A stretch of 32,508 nt of DNA from Verrucomicrobiia bacterium (GCA_019634625.1 JAHCBA010000056.1:1-32508), one strand, 5' to 3'; positions 16,198 to 24,804 are shown, numbered from the stretch's first letter. Notes: generated from the letters alone by a model not told the origin. A program made the numbers and translations.

Positions 16198-17274
16198 ATG
16201 GTGCTGGCCCTGGGGGGCGGGGTTCTGGTGGCGGAATTCGTGCTGGGGTATGCGCTGTGGATGCGACAGTCCCGGCAGAGTGCCATTCATCACACGTTGG
16301 GTGAGGTGAGGTTGGTGCTGGAGGAGTTCGCCGACCGGCCGCGGCCGGTCGCGGTGCGCGTGTTGTACGAGCCGGAGTCGATGTATCGTCCTGACCCGCT
16401 TTTGGGGTATTCGAGCCGGCCCGGGGTTTACCAGGTGACACTGACGAACACAGCGGGCGGGGAGGCGCGCACTTTTCGGGTGACGATCGATGAGGCCGGT
16501 CGGCGGGTGACGTCAGCGGCGCCGGGGTTGTTGGAGGGACGACCGGAGATCTGGGTGATGGGGAACTCGTTTGTTTATGGTTGGGGTAACGACGACGAGA
16601 CGACCTTGGGGGCGTTCCTGCAGCGTTATTTTCCGGACCGACGGGTGGTGAACTATGCGGAGAGCGGGTACGGCAATGTGCATGGGTATTTGCAGATGCT
16701 CCGGGATCTGCCGATGGCGGACCCGGCGCCGCAGACGGTGGTCGTAGGGTACGCCGACTACTACAACGAGCGGAATGTGGCCGCGGCGAGCCGGTTGCAG
16801 ACCTTTCGTCGCGGGCTGGACAGGACCGGCGGGGGCGAATGGCAGTCGGATCCGGCCGAGTTCACGCATCCGCGGGCTCGGTTGGTGGAGGGACGGTTGG
16901 AGATCGACCGGGTGCCCTTGTTTCCGGAGGCCTCCGGCCGTTCCCAGCGCGGGAGGGATCCGTCGCTGGACGAGCAGTACGAGGTGACCTGCCGGCTGTT
17001 GGAGGAGATGGCGCAGCTGGGTTCGGCGCATGGGGTGCGTCTGGTGTTGGGATTTCTTCAGGGCGGGGACGACGACCCGGCGGTGACGTGTGCGGAGGCG
17101 CATGGCTACCTGGTGGCGGATCTGCGTCCAGACTACAACCGGCACGAGTGGGACGATTTCCAGCCGCTGGACGGGCATCCGGGGCCGGTGGCCCAGAGCA
17201 TCTACGCGTGGAAACTGTTCCGGGCACTGATGGAGGGTGAGGAGGACGGGGTCGGATCGCTGCCTGCACAGTGA
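16198..17274 (+). CDS. SGNH/GDSL-hydrolase-like protein with N-terminal membrane anchor
   Basis: The 358-residue protein starts with a hydrophobic segment (about 1-21), a signal anchor. The rest carries the four SGNH blocks in order: S124 in VMGNSFVYGWG, a glycine in NYAESGYGNVHGYLQ (152-166), N190 in VVGYADYYNERN, and a D-x-H pair in LDGHPGPVAQS (D325, H327). Such enzymes are esterases or acyl-transferring/removing enzymes; substrates of exported members are often acetylated sugars or lipids, but none can be named here. An in-frame GTG at 16180 would add MTPRRF, giving a basic stretch before the anchor, and lies inside the RAYT right end overlapping its stop. The original start may have been lost to the insertion. 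The class call is good; the substrate is unknown. Confidence 0.8.
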   Translation: MVLALGGGVLVAEFVLGYALWMRQSRQSAIHHTLGEVRLVLEEFADRPRPVAVRVLYEPESMYRPDPLLGYSSRPGVYQVTLTNTAGGEARTFRVTIDEAGRRVTSAAPGLLEGRPEIWVMGNSFVYGWGNDDETTLGAFLQRYFPDRRVVNYAESGYGNVHGYLQMLRDLPMADPAPQTVVVGYADYYNERNVAAASRLQTFRRGLDRTGGGEWQSDPAEFTHPRARLVEGRLEIDRVPLFPEASGRSQRGRDPSLDEQYEVTCRLLEEMAQLGSAHGVRLVLGFLQGGDDDPAVTCAEAHGYLVADLRPDYNRHEWDDFQPLDGHPGPVAQSIYAWKLFRALMEGEEDGVGSLPAQ

Positions 17275-17307
17275 CCAGTGACCTTCCGAAGCACGACTTC
17301 GAAGCGT

Positions 17308-17527
17308 AAATAAAAAGTCAGGCGATTTGATGTTGACGCCGAATCATCCGGTCAGAAGTTCGAGAAGGTATTAAAAGTCAGGCGTCTTTCGGTTGACGCA
17401 GTGATCCGATCGGGGGCCCAAAGAAATCTCATTCGGCTGCGGGGAGATGGGCTTGTCGCCGGTAAGTAAAACGAGCCGGGCCTATTCTTTGACGGTCAGT
17501 CAATAGTACAATGCCTGCCAAATAATC
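17308..17527. repeat. REP/MITE-like island, copy B
   Basis: Two forward 31-base arms lie exactly 60 bases apart (17308-17338 and 17368-17398), both with AAAAGTCAGGCG and GTTGACG. A reverse arm lies at 17497-17527 (CAGTCAATAG ... ATGCCTGCC ... AATAATC). Between them GGAGATGGGCTTGTCGCCGG and AGTAAAACGAGCCGGGCC align with the interior of copy A. The island occupies most of the 293-base gap between the SGNH gene and tctA, two convergent genes. No terminator is obvious outside it. Confidence 0.7.
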
Positions 17528-17567
17528 GGCATGGGTGCTTCCTTACGGGGCGTTGCCTGGATGGAGG

Positions 17568-19067
17568 TCAGGCGCGGGGGATGAGAGTATCCGGGGATGG
17601 ACCTGGGGCTTTGCGAAGGAGGCGGGCGATCCTGGGGCCGACGAGGGAGAGGACGAGGAGGAGCCAGAGGACGAGGCAGATGGGGCGGGTGACAAAGGGC
17701 AGGAAGGCGCCCTGGGACTTGATGAGGCCGGTTCGGAGATTCTCTTCGACCATGGGGCCCAGGATGAGACCAAGGATGAGGGGGGCGACGGGGATGCGTC
17801 GGGATTCGAGGAAATAGCCGACCCAGCCGGCGGCGACCATGATCCCGACATCGAAGAGGCTGTTGCGAAGGGCGAAGGCGCCGACGACGGAGAAGACGAC
17901 GACGGCGGTCATGATGAGGTTGCGGGGGAGGCGGAGGATGCCGCCGAAGGTCTTGAAGGCGAGGTAGCCGCAGGGGAGGAGGAGGAGTTGGGTGATGAGG
18001 GCGATGCCGAAGATGGCCTCCACCTGGGCGGCGCTTTGTTCGAAGATGAGGGGGCCGGGCTTGAGGTTGTACACGAGCACGGCGCCAATGACGATGGCGG
18101 TGACGGTGTCACCGGGGATGCCGAAGACGAGGGCGGGGATCCAGGCGCCGGCGACGGCGGCGTTGTGGGCGCCGGCAGGCGCAACGACGCCGCGTTCGTC
18201 GCCCTTTCCGAGCCGTTCCGGATTTCGGGCGGATTTCTTTTCGATGCCGTAGGCGGCCCAGGCGGCGATGTCGGCGCCGGCGCCGGGCAGGGCTCCGGTG
18301 AAGGTGCCGACGATGGAGGCTCGGACGAGAGTCAGCTTGTGGCGGAGGAGGGTGAGGAGGCTATGGAGGGGGCGGATGTGGTCGTCTGGGCGGACGGAGG
18401 GGGCGGACATGGACTCGCCCCGGGCGACATTGCGAAGGACTTCGGAGAGGCCGAAGAGGCCGATCATGACGGGGATGAAGCCGACGCCGCTCATGAGGTC
18501 GGACTGGCCGAAGGTGAAGCGGGGGGTGCCGCTGACGAGGTCGATGCCAACGGTGGAGAGGAGCATGCCGAGGGCGGCGGCGAGGAGGCCTTTGATGGTG
18601 GAGCCGCCGCTGACGGCGGCGCTGAGGCTAAGCCCGAGAATGCCCAGCCAGAAGTATTCGAAATTGCTGAAGCGCAGCGCGAACTTGGCGAGTTGCGGGG
18701 CGAGGAACATGAGGATCAGCACACCGACGAGGCCGCCGAGGCAGGAGCTGAAGAGGGCGAGGGAGAGGGCGTGGCCGGCGCGGCCTTGTCGGGCCATGGC
18801 GTGGCCGTCGAGTGTGGTGGCGGCGGAGGCTGGGGTGCCGGGGATGCGGAGGTAGATGGCGGGGATGTCGCCGGCGAAGATGGCGGCGAAGCTGACCCCG
18901 ATGATCATGGCGAGGCTGGCGGTGGGGTTGTCGAGTTCGAAGCTGATGGGGACGATGAGGGCGACGGCCATGGTAGCCGTGAGGCCGGGGGTGGCGCCCA
19001 CAAACAGGCCGAAGAGCATGGCCAGAATGAGCGGCCCGAGGATCTGCGGTTGGAGCAGTTCCGTCAT
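17568..19067 (-). CDS. tctA: Tripartite tricarboxylate transporter large permease (TctA)
   Basis: The 499-residue inner-membrane protein has 11-12 hydrophobic segments and the TctA signature near its start, FGLFVGATPGLTATMAVALI (19-38). A second copy of the glycine-rich pattern, TFTGALPGAGADIAAWAAYG, lies in the C-terminal half, matching the family's internal duplication. It would form the transport channel for a tricarboxylate or other organic acid together with TctB, fed by the binding protein TctC. Length is normal (about 500). It is the last of four genes transcribed leftwards, 37 bases after tctB. Confidence 0.93.
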   Translation of the reverse strand: MTELLQPQILGPLILAMLFGLFVGATPGLTATMAVALIVPISFELDNPTASLAMIIGVSFAAIFAGDIPAIYLRIPGTPASAATTLDGHAMARQGRAGHALSLALFSSCLGGLVGVLILMFLAPQLAKFALRFSNFEYFWLGILGLSLSAAVSGGSTIKGLLAAALGMLLSTVGIDLVSGTPRFTFGQSDLMSGVGFIPVMIGLFGLSEVLRNVARGESMSAPSVRPDDHIRPLHSLLTLLRHKLTLVRASIVGTFTGALPGAGADIAAWAAYGIEKKSARNPERLGKGDERGVVAPAGAHNAAVAGAWIPALVFGIPGDTVTAIVIGAVLVYNLKPGPLIFEQSAAQVEAIFGIALITQLLLLPCGYLAFKTFGGILRLPRNLIMTAVVVFSVVGAFALRNSLFDVGIMVAAGWVGYFLESRRIPVAPLILGLILGPMVEENLRTGLIKSQGAFLPFVTRPICLVLWLLLVLSLVGPRIARLLRKAPGPSPDTLIPRA

Positions 19068-19104
19068 GGCCGGTTCGATCCGGGTTTGGGAGGTGGGAGG
19101 CGGG

Positions 19105-19626
19105 TTACCATGGGAATCCGAGCAGACCGGTGGGGAGTTGAACGCGGAAGAGGGTGGCGAAGAGGAGATGGATCACGGCAACGAGGGTGATGGCGGTGCC
19201 GACGGCCCAGCGCCAGGTGGCACCGAGGCCTTTCATGAGGCCCAGGACCAGCAGAATGGTGCTCGGGATGAAGCCGAGCCAGGCGATGGCGGGGACATAG
19301 AGGATGGCGGCCAGTCCGACGGAAAGGGTGGCACGGGGCGGAAAGAGGGATCGGGGATTGGGGAGGAACGGGTTGGGTTCGCCACGGGCTGCGGCGGCGC
19401 GCTGGGCTTCGCGAAGTTCGATGAGTTCCCGGAGGCCGCCGGCCGCAAGGAAGAGTCCCAGGAGGAGCGGAAAGGCGCGGGGTCCAGGGTCGGAAGTGTC
19501 GCCGAGGGGCCGATAGGGGATACGGGCGGCGAGGAAGGCGGCCATGGCGCCAAAGGCCACCAAGGCGGTGCCGAGGGCGAGGCTGGGACGGTCTGGAGGG
19601 GGCGGGGAATCGGGGTCGGGGATCAT
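19105..19626 (-). CDS. tctB: Tripartite tricarboxylate transporter small permease (TctB)
   Basis: The 173-residue protein shows four hydrophobic segments (about 18-36, 50-66, 102-132 and 137-160), the family layout. The loop after the first helix contains PLGDTSDPGPRAFPLLLGLF, matching the conserved 'lG..dPGPg.fP' region of TctB. It is the small membrane partner of TctA. The ATG at 19626 overlaps the tctC stop as ATGA, so translation is coupled; the upstream open frame to 19665 would overlap further and is not needed. Confidence 0.9.
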   Translation of the reverse strand: MIPDPDSPPPPDRPSLALGTALVAFGAMAAFLAARIPYRPLGDTSDPGPRAFPLLLGLFLAAGGLRELIELREAQRAAAARGEPNPFLPNPRSLFPPRATLSVGLAAILYVPAIAWLGFIPSTILLVLGLMKGLGATWRWAVGTAITLVAVIHLLFATLFRVQLPTGLLGFPW

Positions 19627-20633
19627 GGTCGTGCGTAGCCGGCAGCCTCGATGACGGTCCGCCACTGGGCGTCCTGGGCCTCCAGGAAGGCGGTGAAGTC
19701 GTGGGGCCCGCGGCGGGCGGTGGCGAATCCGTTGAGGCGCATGAACTCGGCGAATTCGGGGGATTCCGTGATGGTCTGGAGGTGGGACTGGAGGAGCGCG
19801 ACGATGTCGGGGTGAACGCCACGGGGCAGGACGATGCCGCGCCAGCCGATCGCCTCCCAGTCGATGCCGGCTTCGAGGACCGTGGGGAGATCGGGGAATT
19901 CGGCGAGGCGTTCGCGACTCATGACGGCGAGGACGCGGAGCTGGCCGGCCTCGATCTGGGAGGCGGCTTCGGGGACGCTGCAGCAGACGAGATCGACGTG
20001 ACCGCCGAGGAGTTCGACGAGGGAGGGAGCTGAGCCCTGGGTGGGAACCCAGACGACAGAATCCACGGTCAATCCAGCAGCCATGAGGAAACCGGCGCGG
20101 GCGAGGTCCCAGGCTCCCCCGGTGGAGGTGCCGGACATGCTGAGCTGGCGGGGGTTCTGGCGGATGTGATCGATCAATTGGGTGACCGAGGTCCAGGGGG
20201 CATCCTGGCGGACGATAAGGGCGGCGGCGTCGCCGTTGAGCTGAATGAGCGGGGTGAAGTCGCGGTGGGTCAACTCCGAGATGCCCATCCAGTGCATGGT
20301 ATTGAGCTCGAAGGTGGCCATGGTGAGGGTGTAGCCATCGGGAGCGGCGTCGGCCCCCGCTTGATGGCCGGCGGCACCGCTGCCGCCGATGCGGTTCACG
20401 ACCACGACGGGCCGGCCGAGGCGGCGCTGGAGTTGTTCGGCGACAAATCGGGCGATACGGTCGGTGCCGCCGCCGGCGGCCCAGGGGCAGATCAGAGTAA
20501 CGGCCCGGCGAGGGTAGCCTTCGGCCGGGCTGACATTGGGATCGACAGCCTCGCCGGGACGGCAGCCTGGGAGGAGTGCAAGGAGGCCAGCTGCCAGCCA
20601 GGCGCGGGGGTTGAGGAGGGAGCGAAGGATCAT
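19623..20633 (-). CDS. tctC: Tripartite tricarboxylate transporter substrate-binding lipoprotein (TctC/Bug family)
   Basis: The 336-residue protein has a lipoprotein signal (MILRSLLNPRAWLAAGLLAL then LPGC, lipidated C24). The mature part carries Bug-family motifs: YPRRAVTLICPWAAGGGTDRIARFVA, here 'ICPWAAGGGTD' as the loop that holds a carboxylate, VVVVNRIGGSGAAGH, and PDGYTLTMAT. It captures an organic acid outside the cytoplasm and delivers it to TctAB; the ligand cannot be told from sequence. The ATG at 20633 is chosen because it begins the signal peptide; the frame upstream (to 20846) overlaps the propeller gene. It follows the propeller gene by 58 bases. Confidence 0.92.
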   Translation of the reverse strand: MILRSLLNPRAWLAAGLLALLPGCRPGEAVDPNVSPAEGYPRRAVTLICPWAAGGGTDRIARFVAEQLQRRLGRPVVVVNRIGGSGAAGHQAGADAAPDGYTLTMATFELNTMHWMGISELTHRDFTPLIQLNGDAAALIVRQDAPWTSVTQLIDHIRQNPRQLSMSGTSTGGAWDLARAGFLMAAGLTVDSVVWVPTQGSAPSLVELLGGHVDLVCCSVPEAASQIEAGQLRVLAVMSRERLAEFPDLPTVLEAGIDWEAIGWRGIVLPRGVHPDIVALLQSHLQTITESPEFAEFMRLNGFATARRGPHDFTAFLEAQDAQWRTVIEAAGYARP

Positions 20634-20691
20634 TGGGGTTGTGGCGGGAGGGGGATGGAGGACGCTGGATTCCTGGCGCATGGGTGGGCGG

Positions 20692-21882
20692 CTATCGTCC
20701 GGCGCGGAGGGATGAGGGCATTCCGGGGGTGGGGATGCGGATGCCGGTGTCCCGGAGGCGGTGGCCGCGCACCCGGTAGATCCAGAGTTCCCGGTCGGGA
20801 TGGCATTGCACGACGAGGTGACGTCCGTCCGGGCTGAAGGCGACACCTTCGGGGATGCGGCCGATGAGGACTTCCTGGACGACGGTAAAGCGGTTGCCTT
20901 GGCGGCGGAGGAGGACGAGGGAGCCGTTGGCGGTGCGGAGGGGATCGGCGGGGCCGAGGTTGGAACCGTTCATGAGGACCGCGGCGACGAGGTGGCCGCG
21001 GGGATGAATCTCGATGGATTCGGGAACGGCGCCGAGGGCGACGTAGTCGTGGGTGCGGATGGGGTCCACGGTGAGGTCGATGACGGACATGGCGTCGGGA
21101 TCGAGACCGTTGCCATGGCCTTGGCCGGCGGTGAGGGCGAGGCGGCCATCGGGGGTGATGACACAGCGATAGGGCTGGCCATAGACGGAGACCTTCCGGT
21201 CGGTGGGGCGGAGGGTGTCGCCATCGAGTAGGAGTACGGCGAGGTAACCGCCCTTTTGGACGCTGGCGAGGACAAGGCGGCCATTGGGATGGACGGCGAC
21301 GTCCGAGACGCTGTCCTCGGGTGCGGCCACCGGGACAGTCTGGAGGTGGGAGAGGTGCGGACCATCGAGCCGCAGAAGGGAGACGGTGCCATCGGCGCGG
21401 TTGGCGACGAGGACACGGGAGCCATCGGGTGTGATGGAGAGCCCGCTGGGCTGGCTGCCGGCGCGGGCTTCGCCGACGACGCGGGGAGGCTGGAGGGTGA
21501 GGTCCACGACACGGAGGGTGGACTCGGGGATCCAGCGGGAGGGATCGAGGGGATCCAGGCGGAGGGAGTCGGCGACGATGGCGTGGCGGTTGTCGGGGGT
21601 GATGGCGAGGTTGGAAGGGGGGCCGATAACGGAATTGGGAATGTCGTCGATATGCTGAACTCGGGGCGGGAAGACGGAGAAGTCGAGCAGGGTGAGGGAA
21701 TCGGGATTGGCGCCTGGGACGGTGCGGGCGGCACCGGAATCGAGGTCGATCTTGTTCTCGTTGCCCGAGATCATCAGTTGCGCTGTCGCCGATTGGGGCA
21801 GCGCGGGGAGGAGGCCGGCGAGGATGAGACGGGCGAGCGCCAGGCGGCGGGCTGTTCGCGGGATTGGGAGGGGGCCGAGCAT
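20692..21882 (-). CDS. Exported beta-propeller protein (YncE / lactonase-like repeats)
   Basis: The 396-residue protein has a signal peptide ending near TATAQ-type sequence (about residue 35, QSATAQ). At least six blade repeats follow, each with a 'P(D/N)GR..vV' turn: LAITPDNRHAIVAD, LSITPDGSRVLVAN, VAVHPNGRLVLASV, CVITPDGRLALTAG, IEIHPRGHLVAAV and VAFSPDGRHLVVQ. This is the YVTN/YncE or 6-phosphogluconolactonase-like seven-bladed fold, acting in the periplasm or at the cell surface. Ligand or activity is unknown. It is the first gene of the unit leading into tctCBA. The frame is open upstream to 22236, but that part crosses the transposase remnant; the ATG at 21882 gives a proper signal peptide. 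Confidence 0.85.
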   Translation of the reverse strand: MLGPLPIPRTARRLALARLILAGLLPALPQSATAQLMISGNENKIDLDSGAARTVPGANPDSLTLLDFSVFPPRVQHIDDIPNSVIGPPSNLAITPDNRHAIVADSLRLDPLDPSRWIPESTLRVVDLTLQPPRVVGEARAGSQPSGLSITPDGSRVLVANRADGTVSLLRLDGPHLSHLQTVPVAAPEDSVSDVAVHPNGRLVLASVQKGGYLAVLLLDGDTLRPTDRKVSVYGQPYRCVITPDGRLALTAGQGHGNGLDPDAMSVIDLTVDPIRTHDYVALGAVPESIEIHPRGHLVAAVLMNGSNLGPADPLRTANGSLVLLRRQGNRFTVVQEVLIGRIPEGVAFSPDGRHLVVQCHPDRELWIYRVRGHRLRDTGIRIPTPGMPSSLRAGR

Positions 21883-22039
21883 GGGCTGGTGCCTGGAACC
21901 TTTGGATCGGATCGGATTGGGCTTTATGACCACGGATGGAGGCGGTTCCGGGAACGGCACGGAGGCTAGGAGGGAGTTGGCGGTGGAGGCAACCGGGTTT
22001 TGGGGAGGTCTTGGGGACCGTGAATCCTTGGCGAGCTTC

Positions 22040-22215
22040 GGGGAAATGCTTTTCCAGATGCCCCCTTCGGGTCCGCAACCCTGTTCGCACTTTCGAGCAC
22101 CCCATTGGCGATGGGCCGGATCCGCAACTGCAGGATCGGTCTGAGCGGTGCTCCGCCCTCTCCTGTCTCCCGGGGCACGTGTCCTGTCCTGATGGTCTTC
22201 GGCCCCCCGCCGCGT
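22040..22215 (-). pseudogene. Decayed C-terminal fragment of a RAYT transposase
   Basis: The minus-strand frame reads GPKTIR, then GGAPLRPILQLRIRPIANGV and LES. The intact-looking C-terminus at the right edge reads GPEAIR, then GGQLPLGQILRLRIRHMTDG and VFLGS. The order and spacing of identical residues point to a common origin. Beyond 'GVLES' the match is lost, so a frameshift or degeneration is likely, and an extra segment of about ten residues separates the two blocks. No N-terminal part with an HUH motif is present. Confidence 0.5.
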
Positions 22216-22265
22216 CCGATTGCTGCTGGGGCCCACCCACCATTCAATAGAATAGAGAATAGAAG

Positions 22266-22456
22266 AAATAAATGGTCAGGCTCTTAGTTGTTCACGCCAT
22301 ACCGGATACCCCAAGAAGACCAACGTGGCTGCCAGAGGTGACCTGATCATGATTCGTCAACAAAATCAAGAAAGGGTCGGTTTGGTCAGTCAGCAGTAAA
22401 ATGCCCGACTTATTGTTAGATCTTGGGTCAATAATTATCTGCCAGGCCTATTGCAG
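22266..22456. repeat. REP/MITE-like island, copy C
   Basis: A forward arm (22266-22296: AAATAAATGGTCAGGC ... GTTCACG) is followed by three reverse-oriented arms: about 22355-22380 (CGTCAACAAAATC), 22387-22417 (CAGTCAGCAG ... ATGCCCGACTTATT) and about 22426-22456 (GGTCAATAATTATCTGCC). Inside, GAGGTGACCTGATC matches copy A. The island begins about 50 bases from the decayed transposase fragment and is markedly A/T-richer than the flanks. Confidence 0.7.
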
Positions 22457-22505
22457 ATGCGCACACAAGAGGTGAGCCTGCCGGTTCGGCGACGTGAATG
22501 ATGGG

Positions 22506-22582
22506 TACCGCCCTGCGGGCTGAGCACGAGTCCCAACGAGGGATGGCTTGGGCGCGTTCCTAGGACCTGAGATGGCCCGGAG
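22506..22582. repeat. Dispersed element headed by a GCCC hairpin, copy 3
   Basis: It begins TACCGCCCTGCGGGCTGAGC and continues ACGAGTCCCAACGAGGGATG, GCTTGGGCGCGTTCC and GGACCTGAGATGGCCCGG. Compared with copies 1 and 2 the hairpin loop is TGC instead of TTC, leaving the GCCC/GGGC stem intact. It ends about 70 bases before the aminotransferase start. Confidence 0.75.
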
Positions 22583-22652
22583 GGAGTGGGTGGGGGGGGA
22601 GGTTCGACCTTGCGGGGGGGGCGGGGCTCCATGAGAGTCGCGGCCGAGGTTC

Positions 22653-23747
22653 ATGCGTATGGGTCACGTCAAGCTGCACATTCCCGGACCGGTGGAGGTG
22701 AGTCGGAAGACATTCGAGGCATTCTGCCGGCCGATGATCGGGCATCGGGGCCAGGGGTTTAAGGACCTGTACGGGCGGATTCAGCCCGGGCTGCAGGCGG
22801 TGTTTGGGACGCGGAGGCTGGTGTATTTGAGCACCTCTTCGGCGTGGGGGGTGATGGAGGCGTCCATCCGGAACCTGGTGCGCCGGAAGGTGCTGACGTG
22901 CATGTGCGGGGCGTTTTCGGACAAGTGGCTGGATGTGGCGAAGCGGTGCGGGGTGGAGGCGGAGGCGTTGCAGGTGCCGTGGGGATCGCCGATCCGGGCG
23001 GAGGAGGTGGACCGGCGGCTTGCGGGGGGCGGGTTCGATGCGCTGACGTTGATCCACAACGAGACGAGCTGCGGATTGATGAACCCGCTGGAGGAGATTG
23101 CGGCGTTGAAGGGGAAGTACCCGGACGTGCTGTTCGTCGTGGACGTGGTGAGTTCGTTGAGCGCGGTGCCGATGTCGTTCGATGGGCTGGGGGTGGACGT
23201 GATGCTGGCGGGCGTGCAGAAGGCGTTTGCCTTGCCGCCAGGGCTGGCATTGTTCGCGTGTTCGGCGGCGGCGCTGGAGCGGGCGGCGACGGCGGGGGAT
23301 CGCGGGTATTACTTCGACTTCGTGGAGTTTCAGAAGAATGCGGAACAGAACATGACGCCGAGCACGCCGAGCATCGGGCATGTGCATGCGCTGGAGAGCA
23401 AGCTGGAGGACATCCTGTCGGAGGGGTTGGAGGCCCGGTATGCGCGGCATGTGGAGACGAACGGGATGCTGCGGGATTGGGCGGTGGGGCACGGGTTCAC
23501 GCTGTTTCCGGAGGCGGGGTATGAGTCGCGAACGCTGGTGTGTGTGAACAATGGGGCGCGGCCGGGGGGACGGACGGTTGATGTGGCGGCGTTGCAGAAG
23601 CGGGTGAAGGACCGGGGAATTCTGATCGACGGGGGTTATGGCAAGATCAAGGGGACGACCTTCCGACTTTCCAACATGGGGGACGAGACGCCGGAGACGA
23701 TCCGGACGTTGATCGGGGTGCTGGACGAGGCGATCGCGGGGTTGTAG
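22653..23747 (+). CDS. Class V PLP aminotransferase (alanine-glyoxylate / serine-pyruvate type)
   Basis: The 364-residue enzyme belongs to fold-type I, class V aminotransferases. The start HIPGPVEVSRKTFEAF is typical of the alanine-glyoxylate/serine-pyruvate and soluble hydrogenase small-subunit-like group. HNETSCGLMNPLEEIA (135-150), D164 in FVVDVVSSLSAVPM, and the Schiff-base lysine K190 in MLAGVQKAFALPPGL complete the cofactor site. It could use serine, alanine or aspartate as amino donor; phosphoserine aminotransferase is distant kin. GYGKIKGTTFRLSNMG near the end is the conserved substrate-carboxylate region. ATGs at 22653 and 22659 are both possible. It stands alone, convergent with the ABC permease gene. 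Confidence 0.88.
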   Translation: MRMGHVKLHIPGPVEVSRKTFEAFCRPMIGHRGQGFKDLYGRIQPGLQAVFGTRRLVYLSTSSAWGVMEASIRNLVRRKVLTCMCGAFSDKWLDVAKRCGVEAEALQVPWGSPIRAEEVDRRLAGGGFDALTLIHNETSCGLMNPLEEIAALKGKYPDVLFVVDVVSSLSAVPMSFDGLGVDVMLAGVQKAFALPPGLALFACSAAALERAATAGDRGYYFDFVEFQKNAEQNMTPSTPSIGHVHALESKLEDILSEGLEARYARHVETNGMLRDWAVGHGFTLFPEAGYESRTLVCVNNGARPGGRTVDVAALQKRVKDRGILIDGGYGKIKGTTFRLSNMGDETPETIRTLIGVLDEAIAGL

Positions 23748-23829
23748 GGGGGGCCGGTCGATGCCCGGCGGGATTCGGGCGGTCGGGGATGGGATGGGAT
23801 CGACGAGGGAGGGGCCGCGAGGGGAGGGA

Positions 23830-24804
23830 TCAGCCGCGCTGGCGGGCGGCGCGGGACTGGCGCCACTTGTCGAGTCCGACGGCGAGGACGATGACGATGC
23901 CGATGATGATTTCCTGCATGTAGGTGGGCCAGCCCATCTGGTTGGAGCCATTGCGGAGGACGGCCATCATGAGGGCGCCGATCATGGAACCGGCGATGCT
24001 GCCGGTGCCGCCGGAGAGGCTGGCTCCGCCGATGACGACGGCGGCGATGACGTCGAGTTCGAGACCGATGGCGACGGAGGGATCGCCGAGGGTGAGGCGG
24101 GAGAACTGCATGAGGCCGGCGAGACCGAAGAAGACGCCGGCGAGGCCATAGATGAAGAGTTTGTGGAGGGCGACCCGGATGCCGCAGAGGCGGGCGGTGG
24201 CCTCGTTGGAGCCGATGGCGAAGATGTAGCGTCCGAAGACGGTCTGGCGAAGGACGACGGCCATGAGGAGGGCGAGGGTGATGGCGACCCAGACGCCGAT
24301 GGGGAGCGGGAAGAGTTGCTGGGGCTGGGAGAGGGCCATGAGACCGTTGAGGGGGGAGGGCTGGGGATTGACGGTCTGGTTGCCGGCCAGCCATTTGGCG
24401 GCGCCGCGGACGACGCCCATCATGCCGAGGGTGACGATGAAGGGCATCATGCCGAAGCGGGCAATGATGGCGCCGTTGAGGGAGCCGATGAGAACGCCGG
24501 TGAGGAGGGTGAGGAGGACGACGGCGGAGGGGGGAAGGCCAAGGAGGACGAGTTGGGCGGCGACGACGCTGGTGAGGGCGACGACGGAGCCGACACTGAG
24601 ATCGATGCCACCGGAGACGATGATGAGGGTCATGCCGAGGGCGCCGGTGGCGACGATGACGGTCTGGGTGAGGATGATCTTGAAGTTCCCGCCGGTGAGG
24701 AAGTAGGGGCGGACCTCGGGGCTGAGGGAGAAGAGGCCGACGACGAAGGCGAGGCCGATGAGGGGGCCGAGGGAGGCGAGGAGGCGGGACAACCGGGGGT
24801 TCAT
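23830..24804 (-). CDS. Sugar-type ABC transporter permease (RbsC-like)
   Basis: The 324-residue inner-membrane protein has eight to ten hydrophobic segments and the RbsC/BPD_transp_2 patterns: LIIVSGGIDLSVGSVVALTS (about 61-80), LNGAIIARFGMMPFIVTLGM, GSNEATARLCGIRV (the cytoplasmic coupling 'EAA-like' loop) and AAVVIGGASLSGGTGSIAGS. It would form the channel of a ribose/xylose/galactose-class importer with the double ATPase. The ATG at 24804 overlaps the ATPase stop as ATGA, so the pair is translationally coupled. The frame upstream of it lies inside the ATPase gene. The transported compound cannot be told from the permease. Confidence 0.92.
   Translation of the reverse strand: MNPRLSRLLASLGPLIGLAFVVGLFSLSPEVRPYFLTGGNFKIILTQTVIVATGALGMTLIIVSGGIDLSVGSVVALTSVVAAQLVLLGLPPSAVVLLTLLTGVLIGSLNGAIIARFGMMPFIVTLGMMGVVRGAAKWLAGNQTVNPQPSPLNGLMALSQPQQLFPLPIGVWVAITLALLMAVVLRQTVFGRYIFAIGSNEATARLCGIRVALHKLFIYGLAGVFFGLAGLMQFSRLTLGDPSVAIGLELDVIAAVVIGGASLSGGTGSIAGSMIGALMMAVLRNGSNQMGWPTYMQEIIIGIVIVLAVGLDKWRQSRAARQRG

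Larger units (their letters stand above)
21883..22652. other. 770-base gene-free region with a transposase remnant and repeats
   Basis: This gap between the divergent propeller and aminotransferase genes holds, left to right, a decayed RAYT C-terminus (about 22040-22215), island C (22266-22456) and hairpin-headed copy 3 (22506-22582). Both flanking genes need promoters here; none is clear to the eye. The stretch is a local graveyard of mobile-element sequence. Confidence 0.6.

Noticed and set aside
17308-17527. Possible CRISPR array, because two 31-base units are 60 bases apart
   Set aside because: Only two units are in the same direction, they differ at many positions, others are inverted, spacing varies between islands, and no cas gene is present.
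23753-23769. GCCGG-7-CCGGC hairpin after the aminotransferase gene as a terminator
   Set aside because: The stem is only five pairs, there is no run of T after it, and such stems are common by chance at this GC content.
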